NCBI RefSeq assembly: GCF_027484365.1
Contig: NZ_JAIXTC010000017.1
Location: 160,674-224,673, forward strand
Reading direction: 5' to 3'
DNA length: 64,000 nt
From: Brevundimonas sp.
GTDB lineage: Bacteria; Pseudomonadota; Alphaproteobacteria; Caulobacterales; Caulobacteraceae
The notes under the pieces are model-generated. The model made no database searches and was not told the origin of the DNA. It worked only from the letters and a program-made list of their open reading frames with translations. A program made the translations under genes and the position numbers. Positions 55,474-63,127 of this stretch are shown piece by piece (within the stretch, counting starts at the first letter, position 1; every line of letters starts with the position of its first letter).

Positions 55474-56430
55474 ATGGATGTCCTCAGGACGCGGCCTCAT
55501 CTCTTTCTGGGCAGCCGCCTCAAACGCCTCGGCGAACGGATGCAGGCGGACGTCATGGTCCTGATCGAGCGAGCGGGCCTGCCTGTGCAGCCCGGCCAGT
55601 ATCCGATTCTGGCCGCGCTCGATGCCCTTGGGCCCCTCTCCGTCGGCGGGCTCGTCGAGGCGACCGGCGTCAGCCAGCCCGGCGTCACCCGGGCCGTCGC
55701 CAAACTGGTGGAAGCGGGCCTTGTCGAGAACGGTCCCGCCGCCACAGACCGCCGCCGCCGGACGCTCCAGCTCTCTGCGCTCGGCGTCGACGTGGTCGCC
55801 CGCTCCCGGACCGAGGTCTGGCCGGCCGTCGAAGCGAGCGTGATGGCCCTGTGCGCGACCCTGGACGGCCCGCTTGTGGCCCAGCTGGACGCCGTTGAGC
55901 GTTCGCTCGACGTCCAGCCGCTGCACCGGCGCACCGCAGCGGCCGGATCGGGTCCGGGGGTGGAGATCCTGCCCTTCACGTCGGATCGGGCAAAGGATTT
56001 CCATGACATCAACGTCCAGTGGATCGAGGCGATGTTCGCGCTCGAAGCGACGGATCGGGACGTGCTGGAAAACCCGGAAGCCCGCATCATCTCGCGGGGA
56101 GGTGACATCCTGTTCGCCGGCGTCGCGGGACTCGGCATCGTAGGAACCTGCGCGCTGCAGAAGACGGGTGACGATCAGTTCGAACTGACGAAAATGGGTG
56201 TCCTGGAAGCCGCTCGCGGGCACAAGGTGGGCGAAGCCTTGCTGCAGGCGGTACTGGATCGGGCGCGCGGACTGAACGCACGGGTCCTGTATCTGCTGAC
56301 CAGTCGACGGTGCGAGGCCGCGATCCATCTCTATGAAAAGCTGGGCTTCCGGCATGACCGGGACATCATGGAACGGTTCGGCGCGCGCTATGACCGCTGT
56401 GATGTCGCCATGCGTCACCGGGATTTCTGA
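55474..56430 (+). CDS. MarR-type regulator fused to a GNAT acetyltransferase
   Basis: A 318-residue fusion. The winged-helix MarR domain (about 25-140) has LPVQPGQYPILAALDALGPLSVGGLVEATGVSQPGVTRAVAKLVEAGLVE and the wing ATDRRRRTLQL. The GNAT acetyltransferase domain (about 165-318) has the acetyl-CoA motif region LEAARGHKVGEALLQAVLDRARG and ends with LYEKLGFRHDRDIMERFG. The start at 55474 has GGGAGG seven bases upstream; an ATG at 55417 lies within the promoter and is rejected. The palindrome over its -10 suggests self-repression, perhaps relieved by the small molecule the GNAT domain recognises. Confidence 0.9.
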   Translation: MDVLRTRPHLFLGSRLKRLGERMQADVMVLIERAGLPVQPGQYPILAALDALGPLSVGGLVEATGVSQPGVTRAVAKLVEAGLVENGPAATDRRRRTLQLSALGVDVVARSRTEVWPAVEASVMALCATLDGPLVAQLDAVERSLDVQPLHRRTAAAGSGPGVEILPFTSDRAKDFHDINVQWIEAMFALEATDRDVLENPEARIISRGGDILFAGVAGLGIVGTCALQKTGDDQFELTKMGVLEAARGHKVGEALLQAVLDRARGLNARVLYLLTSRRCEAAIHLYEKLGFRHDRDIMERFGARYDRCDVAMRHRDF

Positions 56431-56483
56431 GCCGGCGCGACCCCTGCATTCCGTGGGCGGATGTCGGGACGCTCGGGGTCGGT

Positions 56484-57608
56484 TCAGGCCGCCAGGGCGA
56501 GCACATCCGGCCGTTCGCGGCCCGAGAGACTGGTCTCGAAGTCAGCCAGCAGATCCAGCAGTTCGTCCGCACCCGGCGCCGACTTTTCGCCGGTCATCCG
56601 GTAGCGCCAGAAGCTGACGATGTGCTGGATCGCGCCCAGCCGCTCGCCCAGTCGTGCAAACAGGATCGGCGAGTCGCGCAGGAAGTCGCGGAAGGCGGTC
56701 GGATTGCCCTCGCAGGTCAGACCCCGGAAGGCATCGTCATAGACCCGCAACATCTCGGCTGTGGCGTCGCAGGTCAGAAGGATGCGGCGCCGGACCTGTT
56801 CCTTGGCCCGGTCGATGGCGACGTGCTGCTCGGCATCGACACGACCCCGGGGTTTCACGCGCCGGACGCTGTCGACGACCCAGCCGATATCGCCGGTGAT
56901 CATCTGCAGCGCCCACTTGTAGTAGAGGAACCCCTTCCAGCAGAAGACGCCCTCCTCATACTCCTCCGGCTGCAGCATCAGGGTCTGGCCCAGTGCGCTC
57001 ATGTCCTCGCCGGCGGAGTTCGACATGATCTTGGCGGTCAGGCGCGCGACCGGGTTTTCGGTCGCCAGCTCCGGGTCATGCCCCATGCTGAGCGCGACCA
57101 GCGGGGTGATCTCCTGCGCCATGAATTCCGACATCCGCATGAGGTCGGCTTCGGAGACGTTGAAATAGCAGGGGTCGGGCGCATGCCCGTTGCGCCGCAA
57201 CTGCTCCCGCAGAAGGAAGGGATCGAGGCTGGGCAGTTCATCCATCAGCGACAGAATCCTGCGGTCCGGATGCGACGGTCCGACGCCCAGCGCCTGTTCC
57301 AGCATCTTGTCGAACCCGACCTGGTCGACGAAAATGTAGCGGCCGCCGACCCGCAGGTCGGCCCCGTCGATCGGCAGGACGATCTTGGTCGCCACGTAAC
57401 GACGCACACGGAATTCATCGACCTCGTTGCGACGCAGCCGGTGCTTGATCACCAGACAGCTGTTCAGGGTCGCATTCTCGAACATGGGCGCATTTCGCCA
57501 GCCGTCCGTGCGACCATGCTCGTGACTGACCCGCAGCAGGTTGAGCACCCGCGCGGTCGATGCGGAGGTCCGAAGGTTGTCCAGATTACGAAACGCACGG
57601 TCGGTCAT
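56484..57608 (-). CDS. Unknown 374-aa cytosolic protein
   Basis: A soluble protein without signal peptide or membrane helix. I recognise no domain. Notable stretches are MFENATLNSCLVIKHRLRRNEVDEF, VLPIDGADLRVGGRYIFVDQVGFDKMLEQAL, EEGVFCWKGFLYYKWALQMITGDIGWV and VKPRGRVDAEQHVAIDRAKEQVRRRI, with a C-terminal helical part. Codon use matches its neighbours, so it is a native gene. It is monocistronic, between the MarR-GNAT gene (convergent) and the HIG1-like gene (divergent). Confidence 0.8.
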   Translation of the reverse strand: MTDRAFRNLDNLRTSASTARVLNLLRVSHEHGRTDGWRNAPMFENATLNSCLVIKHRLRRNEVDEFRVRRYVATKIVLPIDGADLRVGGRYIFVDQVGFDKMLEQALGVGPSHPDRRILSLMDELPSLDPFLLREQLRRNGHAPDPCYFNVSEADLMRMSEFMAQEITPLVALSMGHDPELATENPVARLTAKIMSNSAGEDMSALGQTLMLQPEEYEEGVFCWKGFLYYKWALQMITGDIGWVVDSVRRVKPRGRVDAEQHVAIDRAKEQVRRRILLTCDATAEMLRVYDDAFRGLTCEGNPTAFRDFLRDSPILFARLGERLGAIQHIVSFWRYRMTGEKSAPGADELLDLLADFETSLSGRERPDVLALAA

Positions 57609-57746
57609 ACTGTCTCCTGCCCAGCGTCATGACATCGCAAAGGTTAGGATCGCGCGGAGGGGCAGGGTTAGCCGAACCTGAACGGCGATAACTGGTCACA
57701 GGGACGGTCGCTGGCGCCCGCCCTTCGAGAGGCCTAGATTGGCCCC

Positions 57747-57950
57747 ATGAACGTCTTCGACATCCTCGTCCTGATCGCCATCGGCGCGGTCGCCGTCACC
57801 CTCGGCTTCGGCATCTATTCGCTGTACCGCGGTGGCGACTACGCCCGGTCCAACTCCAACAAGCTGATGCGGCTGCGGGTGGCGCTGCAGGCCACCGCCA
57901 TCGTGCTGCTGATGGCCGGCCTGTGGTGGAAATCCACGCACGGGGCCTGA
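57747..57950 (+). CDS. HIG1-domain twin-transmembrane protein
   Basis: A 67-residue protein with two membrane segments (ILVLIAIGAVAVTLGFGIYSLY and LQATAIVLLMAGLWW) joined by the family loop GGDYARSNSNKLMRLRVALQ. This matches HIG_1_N, a family that in mitochondria and some bacteria associates with respiratory complexes. It is followed one base after its stop by the GTG of a cobalamin adenosyltransferase gene, so both are on one message. Confidence 0.88.
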   Translation: MNVFDILVLIAIGAVAVTLGFGIYSLYRGGDYARSNSNKLMRLRVALQATAIVLLMAGLWWKSTHGA

Positions 57951-57951
57951 G

Positions 57952-58524
57952 GTGGTCGTCCTCAACAAAATCTACACCCGCACCGGCGACGGCGGCGACA
58001 CGGGGCTGGCCTCGGGCGCCCGGGTCTCCAAGTCCGATCCCCGCGTGGAAGCCTATGGCACGGTCGACGAACTGAACGCCGTCATCGGCGTCGCCCGTCT
58101 GCATTCGGGCCAGAACGACCGTATCGACGCCATGCTGGGCCGGATCCAGAACGAACTGTTCGACCTCGGCGCCGACCTGGCCACCCCGCTGGACCCGCCG
58201 CCGGCCTGGGAGGCGCTGCGCGTGGTCCAGTCGCAGGTCGAGCGGCTGGAGGCCGAGATCGACTGGATGAACGAGAGCCTGAAGGCGCTGGACAGCTTCA
58301 TCCTCCCGGGCGGCTCGCCCCTGTCGGCGCATCTGCATCTGGCCCGCACGGTCGCCCGCCGGGCGGAGCGGGACGCCATCCGGCTGGTCGAGACCGGGGC
58401 GGCGGTGACCCCCGAGGCCCTGCGCTATCTGAACCGGCTGTCGGATCACCTGTTTGTGGCGGCCCGTCGGGCCAACGCCAACGGCGCGGGCGACATCAAG
58501 TGGGTTCCGGGCGGGACCAGATAG
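57952..58524 (+). CDS. Cob(I)yrinic acid a,c-diamide adenosyltransferase, PduO type
   Basis: Transfers adenosyl from ATP to cob(I)alamin to make the coenzyme B12 form. The trimeric PduO-type enzyme has 190 residues. The N-terminus MVVLNKIYTRTGDGGDTGLASG carries the ATP-binding site, followed by RVEAYGTVDELNAVIG and ILPGGSPLSAHLHLARTVARRAER, and the C-terminal YLNRLSDHLFVAARRAN. The start is the GTG one base after the HIG1-like gene stop. It is also known as the CobA/YvqK or MMAB type. A B12-dependent enzyme is not in the window, although mmsA, the next gene, is in propionyl-type metabolism. Confidence 0.95.
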   Translation: MVVLNKIYTRTGDGGDTGLASGARVSKSDPRVEAYGTVDELNAVIGVARLHSGQNDRIDAMLGRIQNELFDLGADLATPLDPPPAWEALRVVQSQVERLEAEIDWMNESLKALDSFILPGGSPLSAHLHLARTVARRAERDAIRLVETGAAVTPEALRYLNRLSDHLFVAARRANANGAGDIKWVPGGTR

Positions 58525-58531
58525 TCCTCGT

Positions 58532-58669
58532 CCTTCTCCCGGTGGGAGAAGGTGGCCGCGAAGCGGACGGATGAGGGTTCGGCCTCACCGGCAAGGCACG
58601 ACCCTCACCCTTTCGCGTTTCCAATCGCTGCGCTCCTGGACGCTCAAGCCCTCTCCCACAGGGAGAGGG
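58532..58669. repeat. Intergenic inverted-repeat element, copy 3
   Basis: It is bounded by palindromes 58532-58552 (CCTTCTCCC to GGGAGAAGG) and 58649-58669 (CCCTCTCCC to GGGAGAGGG). The interior has GGATGAGGGTTCGGCCTCACC and CCCTCACCCTTTCGCG, as in copy 1. It lies between the adenosyltransferase gene and mmsA. Confidence 0.85.
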
Positions 58670-58744
58670 AAGCATTGGGTTTCTCGCCTGACCGCGCTAA
58701 ACCGCCCGCAAACAAGAACAGTCTGCTTTCAGGGAAACGCCGCC

Positions 58745-60247
58745 ATGCGCGACATCAACCATTTCATCGACGGCGCGTCCTTCACCGGATCGTCGGGCCG
58801 GTTCGCCGATGTGTTCAACCCGAACACCGGAGAGGTCCAGGCGCGGGTGCAGCTGGCTTCGGTCGAGGAGATGGATCGGGCGGTCCAGTCGGCCCAGAAG
58901 GCCTTCGAAGGCTGGTCCTCGACCAATCCCCAGCGCCGCGCGCGCGTGATGTTCGAGTTCAAGCGGCTGGTCGAAGCCAATATGCAGGAGCTGGCCGAGC
59001 TTCTGTCGTCCGAACACGGCAAGGTCGTCGCCGACTCAAAGGGCGACATCCAGCGCGGTCTGGAGGTCATCGAATTCGCCTGCGGCATCCCCCACGCGCT
59101 GAAGGGCGAATACACCTGGGGCGCCGGCCCCGGCATCGACGTCTATTCGATGCGCCAGCCGCTCGGCGTCGTCTCCGGCATCACCCCGTTCAACTTCCCC
59201 GCCATGATCCCGATGTGGATGTTCGGCGTGGCCGTCGCAGTGGGCAACACCTTCATCCTGAAGCCCAGCGAGCGCGACCCCTCGGTGCCGGTGCGTCTGG
59301 CCGAACTGATGATGGAGGCGGGCGCTCCCGCCGGGGTGCTGAACGTCGTCCACGGCGACAAGCTGGCCGTGGATTCGATCCTCGAGCACCCGCTGGTCCA
59401 TGCCGTCAGCTTCGTCGGCTCGTCCGACATCGCCCACTATGTCTACCAGGTCGGGGCGGCCAACCATAAGCGGGTCCAGGCCATGGGCGGCGCCAAGAAC
59501 CACGGCATCGTCCTGCCCGACGCCGACATGGACCAGGTGATCAAGGACCTGTCGGGCGCCGCCTATGGCTCGGCCGGCGAACGCTGCATGGCCCTGCCGG
59601 TCGTGGTGCCGGTCGGAAAGAAGACCGCCGACGAACTGCGCGAGCGGATGGTGGCCGAGATCCCGACGCTGCGGGTCGGCGTCTCGACCGATGCGGGCGC
59701 CCACTATGGTCCCGTCGTCACGGCCCAGCACAAGGCCCGGGTCGAGGGCTGGATCGGACAGGGCGTCAAGGACGGCGCCGAACTGGTCGTCGACGGCCGC
59801 GGTTTCAGCCTGCAGGGGCATGAGAAGGGATATTTCATCGGCCCGTCGCTGTTCGACCACGTCACTCCGGAGATGGAGTCCTACAAGGAGGAGATCTTCG
59901 GCCCAGTGCTGCAGATCGTCCGCGCCGCCTCCTTCGAGGAGGCCCTGTCGCTGCCGTCGAAGCACCAGTACGGCAACGGCGTCGCCATCTTCACCCAGAA
60001 CGGCCGCGCGGCGCGCGACTTCGCCGCCCGGGTCAATGTCGGCATGGTCGGGATCAATGTGCCGATCCCGGTGCCGGTCGCCTATCACACCTTCGGCGGC
60101 TGGAAGCGCTCGGCCTTCGGCGACACCAACCAGCACGGGATGGAGGGCGTGAAGTTCTGGACCAAGGTCAAGACCATCACCGCCCGCTGGCCGGACAGCG
60201 ACCTGGAACACGCGGACAGCTCTTTCGTCATCCCGACGATGGGTTAA
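58745..60247 (+). CDS. mmsA: CoA-acylating methylmalonate-semialdehyde dehydrogenase
   Basis: Oxidises methylmalonate or malonate semialdehyde to propionyl- or acetyl-CoA in valine, thymine and inositol breakdown. It is an aldehyde dehydrogenase fold protein of 500 residues. The catalytic Cys281 lies in GSAGERCMAL. Asn150 (TPFNFPAMIP) forms the oxyanion hole. The family lacks the usual general-base Glu, and the corresponding region here (QAMGGAKNHGIVLPDAD) fits that. The start at 58745 has AAGAACAG and GGGAAACG upstream. Inverted-repeat copies lie on both sides. Confidence 0.96.
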   Translation: MRDINHFIDGASFTGSSGRFADVFNPNTGEVQARVQLASVEEMDRAVQSAQKAFEGWSSTNPQRRARVMFEFKRLVEANMQELAELLSSEHGKVVADSKGDIQRGLEVIEFACGIPHALKGEYTWGAGPGIDVYSMRQPLGVVSGITPFNFPAMIPMWMFGVAVAVGNTFILKPSERDPSVPVRLAELMMEAGAPAGVLNVVHGDKLAVDSILEHPLVHAVSFVGSSDIAHYVYQVGAANHKRVQAMGGAKNHGIVLPDADMDQVIKDLSGAAYGSAGERCMALPVVVPVGKKTADELRERMVAEIPTLRVGVSTDAGAHYGPVVTAQHKARVEGWIGQGVKDGAELVVDGRGFSLQGHEKGYFIGPSLFDHVTPEMESYKEEIFGPVLQIVRAASFEEALSLPSKHQYGNGVAIFTQNGRAARDFAARVNVGMVGINVPIPVPVAYHTFGGWKRSAFGDTNQHGMEGVKFWTKVKTITARWPDSDLEHADSSFVIPTMG

Positions 60248-60249
60248 AT

Positions 60250-60373
60250 CCTCCCCCCTCGGGGGAGGTGGCTCGAAGCGCAGCGAAGAGACGGAGGGGG
60301 CCGGCCGCGAGTTCGGTGTCTGGAGCCAGCCCCCCTCCACCGCGTCGCGGTCCCCCTCCCCCGGTGGGGGAGG
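60250..60373. repeat. Intergenic inverted-repeat element, copy 4 (variant)
   Basis: It is bounded by 19-base palindromes at 60250-60268 (CCTCCCCC-TC-GGGGGAGG type) and 60355-60373 (CCTCCCCC to GGGGGAGG). It is diverged in sequence from the other three but has the same plan: short palindromes at both ends and inner GACGGAGGGGG/CCCCCTCCACCGCGTC inverted pieces. It lies after the mmsA stop. Confidence 0.7.
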
Positions 60374-60446
60374 AATGAGGCGCGCGACCCAATTCGGTGT
60401 TAAGCGTTAGTCTCGCGGATATGCTGAAGCTGGAGCCTCCCTGCGC

Positions 60447-61358
60447 ATGCGTCGCTTTCTGATCTGGTCCGCCCTGGCGGTCGTCATCGGCCTGGCCCTG
60501 GCCGGCGGAGGCTACTGGGCCTACTGGAATTTCTACGCCCGGTTCCAGCCGGTCACGATCAGCCGCAACCAGGCGGAGATCCAGCGCCTGCTGGACGAGG
60601 CCTCCTGGGTCTCGGGCGGCGGCGGGGGCGAACCCCTCTACATCATCGGCTACCGCGACAGCGCCTCCACCCAGCGCTACGAGCGCGAGGAGACCGAGAA
60701 GCTGCGCGCCGGCGGCGTCGAGGCCCGCGTCATCGTCTTCGCCCGCCCCGATCGCGAGGGACAGGTCCAGTCCACCCCGGCCGAGCGCGCCACCGTCTCC
60801 GAACTCTGGCTGAGCCGCGACTGGAGCCTGTACCAGCGCTGGACCGCCACCCCGTCGCGCAACTGGACGGCGGCCGGGATCCCGGCGGCCGACGGCAATC
60901 TGGCCCGCTCCGCCGTGGTCGAGGCCAGCCGCCAATTCGTCACCCGGCTGAACGAGCTGCTGCGCGATGCGGGGGCCCCGACCGGCTATCCCCTTGTGAT
61001 CTGGCGCGACCGGGAAGGCTTCATGAAGGCCTGCGCCTGCGCCGACAGCCGGTCCTGGGCCTTCATCCGCGACGATTTCTCGGCCCCTGATGCGGTCGCC
61101 CCGTCCGGGATCGTCGAGCCGGACCCGGCCATTCCGCCGACCACGCCCGTGCCGGGCGACGGCACGCCCGAAACCCTGCCCTATCCGACCCTCGGCCCGA
61201 TCCCGCCGGCCGGGCAGACCATCCCGCCGGGGTCGCCGGAGACCGGCCAGCCCGGGGCCACACCGGGAACGTCCCCTGCTCGCCCGGCGACCCCGCCGCG
61301 CACAGGGCCGACCGCTCCGCCGCAACCGACGCAGCAGGAAGACACGACCTTCTTCTAG
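60447..61358 (+). CDS. Membrane-anchored protein with proline-rich tail, unknown function
   Basis: A 303-residue protein. One N-terminal membrane segment (MRRFLIWSALAVVIGLALAGGGYWAYW) is followed by a soluble domain (about 35-210) with GEPLYIIGYRDSASTQRYEREETEKLRAGG and ARPDREGQVQSTPAERATVSELWLSRDWSLYQRW. From about 215 the chain is disordered and Pro/Thr-rich (PAIPPTTPVPGDGTPETLPYP), ending QQEDTTFF. The family is not recognised by me. It converges with the PLP-enzyme gene with a single-base gap. It looks native in codon use. Confidence 0.8.
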   Translation: MRRFLIWSALAVVIGLALAGGGYWAYWNFYARFQPVTISRNQAEIQRLLDEASWVSGGGGGEPLYIIGYRDSASTQRYEREETEKLRAGGVEARVIVFARPDREGQVQSTPAERATVSELWLSRDWSLYQRWTATPSRNWTAAGIPAADGNLARSAVVEASRQFVTRLNELLRDAGAPTGYPLVIWRDREGFMKACACADSRSWAFIRDDFSAPDAVAPSGIVEPDPAIPPTTPVPGDGTPETLPYPTLGPIPPAGQTIPPGSPETGQPGATPGTSPARPATPPRTGPTAPPQPTQQEDTTFF

Positions 61359-61359
61359 G

Positions 61360-62526
61360 TCAGAACAGGCGTTTGCAGACCCCGATCAGCCGCTCGACGT
61401 CCTCGGCGGTCTGATACAGGCCGAAGCCGAAGCGGATCGTGTCATCCCGCACGTCGGTGACGACATTGGCGGCCAGAAGATCGGCGCGCCAGCGCTGGGC
61501 GTCCCCGTGCTTCAGGGCCAGGAATCTCGCGCGGGGACGATTGTCACCCAGGATCGGGTTCAGCACCTGCGCCTCACCGATGGCACCACAGTCGCCCGCC
61601 GCCAGGGCCTGGGCGAACCGCGCCGAAAGCCGGTCAGCATGGGCAGAGACATGGGCCGTGGTCAGCCCCTGCTCCTCCAGCATCCGCCGCACGCCGTTGA
61701 AGCGGTAGAGCGGCGTCGAGTCGAAGGTCGCGCCCCAGAACCGGCCGGCGTCGCCGCGGTACTGAACCCCCTCCGGCGGCCCCATCAGATTGCCGAATTC
61801 GGCGAACCAGCCGGTCACGACCGGCCGCTCGCAGAAGCCGTCCGGCGCATGCAGGAAGCCTGCGCCCTCGCCGGTCATGGCGTATTTGTACCCGCCCGAG
61901 ACATAGAAGATGCGGTCCGCGACGGCCGACAGGTCCGTCGGGGTGGCCATGAAGCCGTGATAGCCGTCGACGATCACCCACGGCCCCTCGGGTTTCGCCA
62001 GGGCCGCCAGATCGTCGATACAGCCGATCGCCTGACCCGTCTTGAAGAAGACCTGGCTGACCATGATCCCATCGTGACCGCCGGCCCGGGCGGCCGCGGT
62101 GAAGCGGGCGTCGAAGGTCTCGAACGGCTCCAGCGGCACGCGCGCGACGACGGCGTCGCCGCTCTCCTCCCAGCGTTCGGCCTGGCGACGGAAGGCGTGG
62201 AACTCCCCGTCCGTGGTCAGGATGCGGACCGGCTTCGTCTCCCGGCCGGAGAAGATCCGGATCAGGAAGTCGTGGGTGTTGGGCGCGAAGACCACCGTCT
62301 CCGGATCCGGCAGGCCGAGCTCTTTCGCAATATGTCTCTGCGCCTCCGGCACCACATCGCCGAAGACCAGATCCCATTTCCGGTCCGCGAAATGGTTCGC
62401 CTCCATCCAGGCCCGCACCTGCCCGTCGAACGAGGCGTCCGGCCACAGGTGGTGGCTGTGCGCCGCGAAATGCAGCCGCTCGGGATCGAGGCCGAGGGCA
62501 CGGGAGAAGAGATGTTTGTAGGTCAT
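61360..62526 (-). CDS. Class V aminotransferase-fold PLP enzyme (kynureninase-like)
   Basis: PLP-dependent fold-type I protein of 388 residues. The cofactor Lys lies in YVSGGYKYAMTGEGAGFLH. The Asp that holds the PLP nitrogen is in VIVDGYHGFMATP. The overall pattern (HFAAHSHHLWPDAS near the start) is closest to kynureninases, but there is no tryptophan-degradation neighbour and a desulfurase- or other lyase-like role is possible. The ATG at 62526 overlaps the toxin gene stop in ATGA, so translation is coupled to the ParE-type gene. Longer in-frame starts run into that gene. Confidence 0.85.
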   Translation of the reverse strand: MTYKHLFSRALGLDPERLHFAAHSHHLWPDASFDGQVRAWMEANHFADRKWDLVFGDVVPEAQRHIAKELGLPDPETVVFAPNTHDFLIRIFSGRETKPVRILTTDGEFHAFRRQAERWEESGDAVVARVPLEPFETFDARFTAAARAGGHDGIMVSQVFFKTGQAIGCIDDLAALAKPEGPWVIVDGYHGFMATPTDLSAVADRIFYVSGGYKYAMTGEGAGFLHAPDGFCERPVVTGWFAEFGNLMGPPEGVQYRGDAGRFWGATFDSTPLYRFNGVRRMLEEQGLTTAHVSAHADRLSARFAQALAAGDCGAIGEAQVLNPILGDNRPRARFLALKHGDAQRWRADLLAANVVTDVRDDTIRFGFGLYQTAEDVERLIGVCKRLF

Positions 62527-62822
62527 TCGCGCCGTGTGAAAGAGAGGGTCGAGGTGTCTCGCATAGTGTGGACGATCCGTTCGACCAGCACGATCTCGCC
62601 TTCGACAGAACAATAGATGTCGTGCGAACGGTATCGCGTCCTGTGCAGACCGCTACCAAACTCAGGGCATGCAGTGAAACGTCTCGGAAAATGCCGGAGG
62701 GCTTCACAATGCGCCTTCAATCCAGCGACATAGCGGCGCGCGGCTGATCGATTGTCGGTCGCGATGTAATCGCCGACCTCGATCAACTCCTGACGAGCAA
62801 AGGCTGCGAAGCGTACTCTCAC
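62523..62822 (-). CDS. RelE/ParE-family toxin
   Basis: A 99-residue basic protein of the RelE/ParE superfamily (FAAFARQELIEVGDYIATDNRSAARRYVAGLKAHCEALRHFPRR, then HDIYCSVEGEIVLVERIVHTMRD). ParE toxins poison gyrase, while RelE ones cleave mRNA; the sequence does not settle which. The start is GTG at 62822, overlapping the antitoxin stop in a four-base GTGA. The 3' end overlaps the PLP enzyme start. Confidence 0.88.
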   Translation of the reverse strand: MRVRFAAFARQELIEVGDYIATDNRSAARRYVAGLKAHCEALRHFPRRFTACPEFGSGLHRTRYRSHDIYCSVEGEIVLVERIVHTMRDTSTLSFTRRE

Positions 62823-63088
62823 GCCGGGTCGGCGTAGCGCGCCTCAAGCTCTGCGAAAACCTCCTCGGCCGGAATGCTGGGCCGTGGATCAGCCCGGCTT
62901 TCCTCGATCAACGCACGGATGCGAGCGATCTCTTCGGGGCGTTCGAAGCGCCGCGCTGCGACCCATTCACTGACGATCACCGCCAACGCTTCAGCGACCG
63001 AGGTGAACTCGCCTGCGGCCACCGCCGCTTCGACGTCCGCATAAACGTCTTCGTCGATCTCGGCGGTGATGGTCTCGTGCTTGCCCAT
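62819..63088 (-). CDS. ParD-like antitoxin (ribbon-helix-helix)
   Basis: An 89-residue acidic protein. An N-terminal ribbon-helix-helix (MGKHETITAEIDEDVYADVEAAVAAGEFTSVAEAL) binds DNA and represses the operon in this family. The rest (SEWVAARRFERPEEIARIRALIEESRADPRPSIPAEEVFAELEARYADPA) is the toxin-binding part. GGGGA seven bases before the ATG. It is the first gene of a three-gene unit with the toxin and the PLP enzyme. Confidence 0.88.
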   Translation of the reverse strand: MGKHETITAEIDEDVYADVEAAVAAGEFTSVAEALAVIVSEWVAARRFERPEEIARIRALIEESRADPRPSIPAEEVFAELEARYADPA

Positions 63089-63127
63089 GGCGGTCCCCGT
63101 CAGGCGAAGACTACCACACGGTCGATC

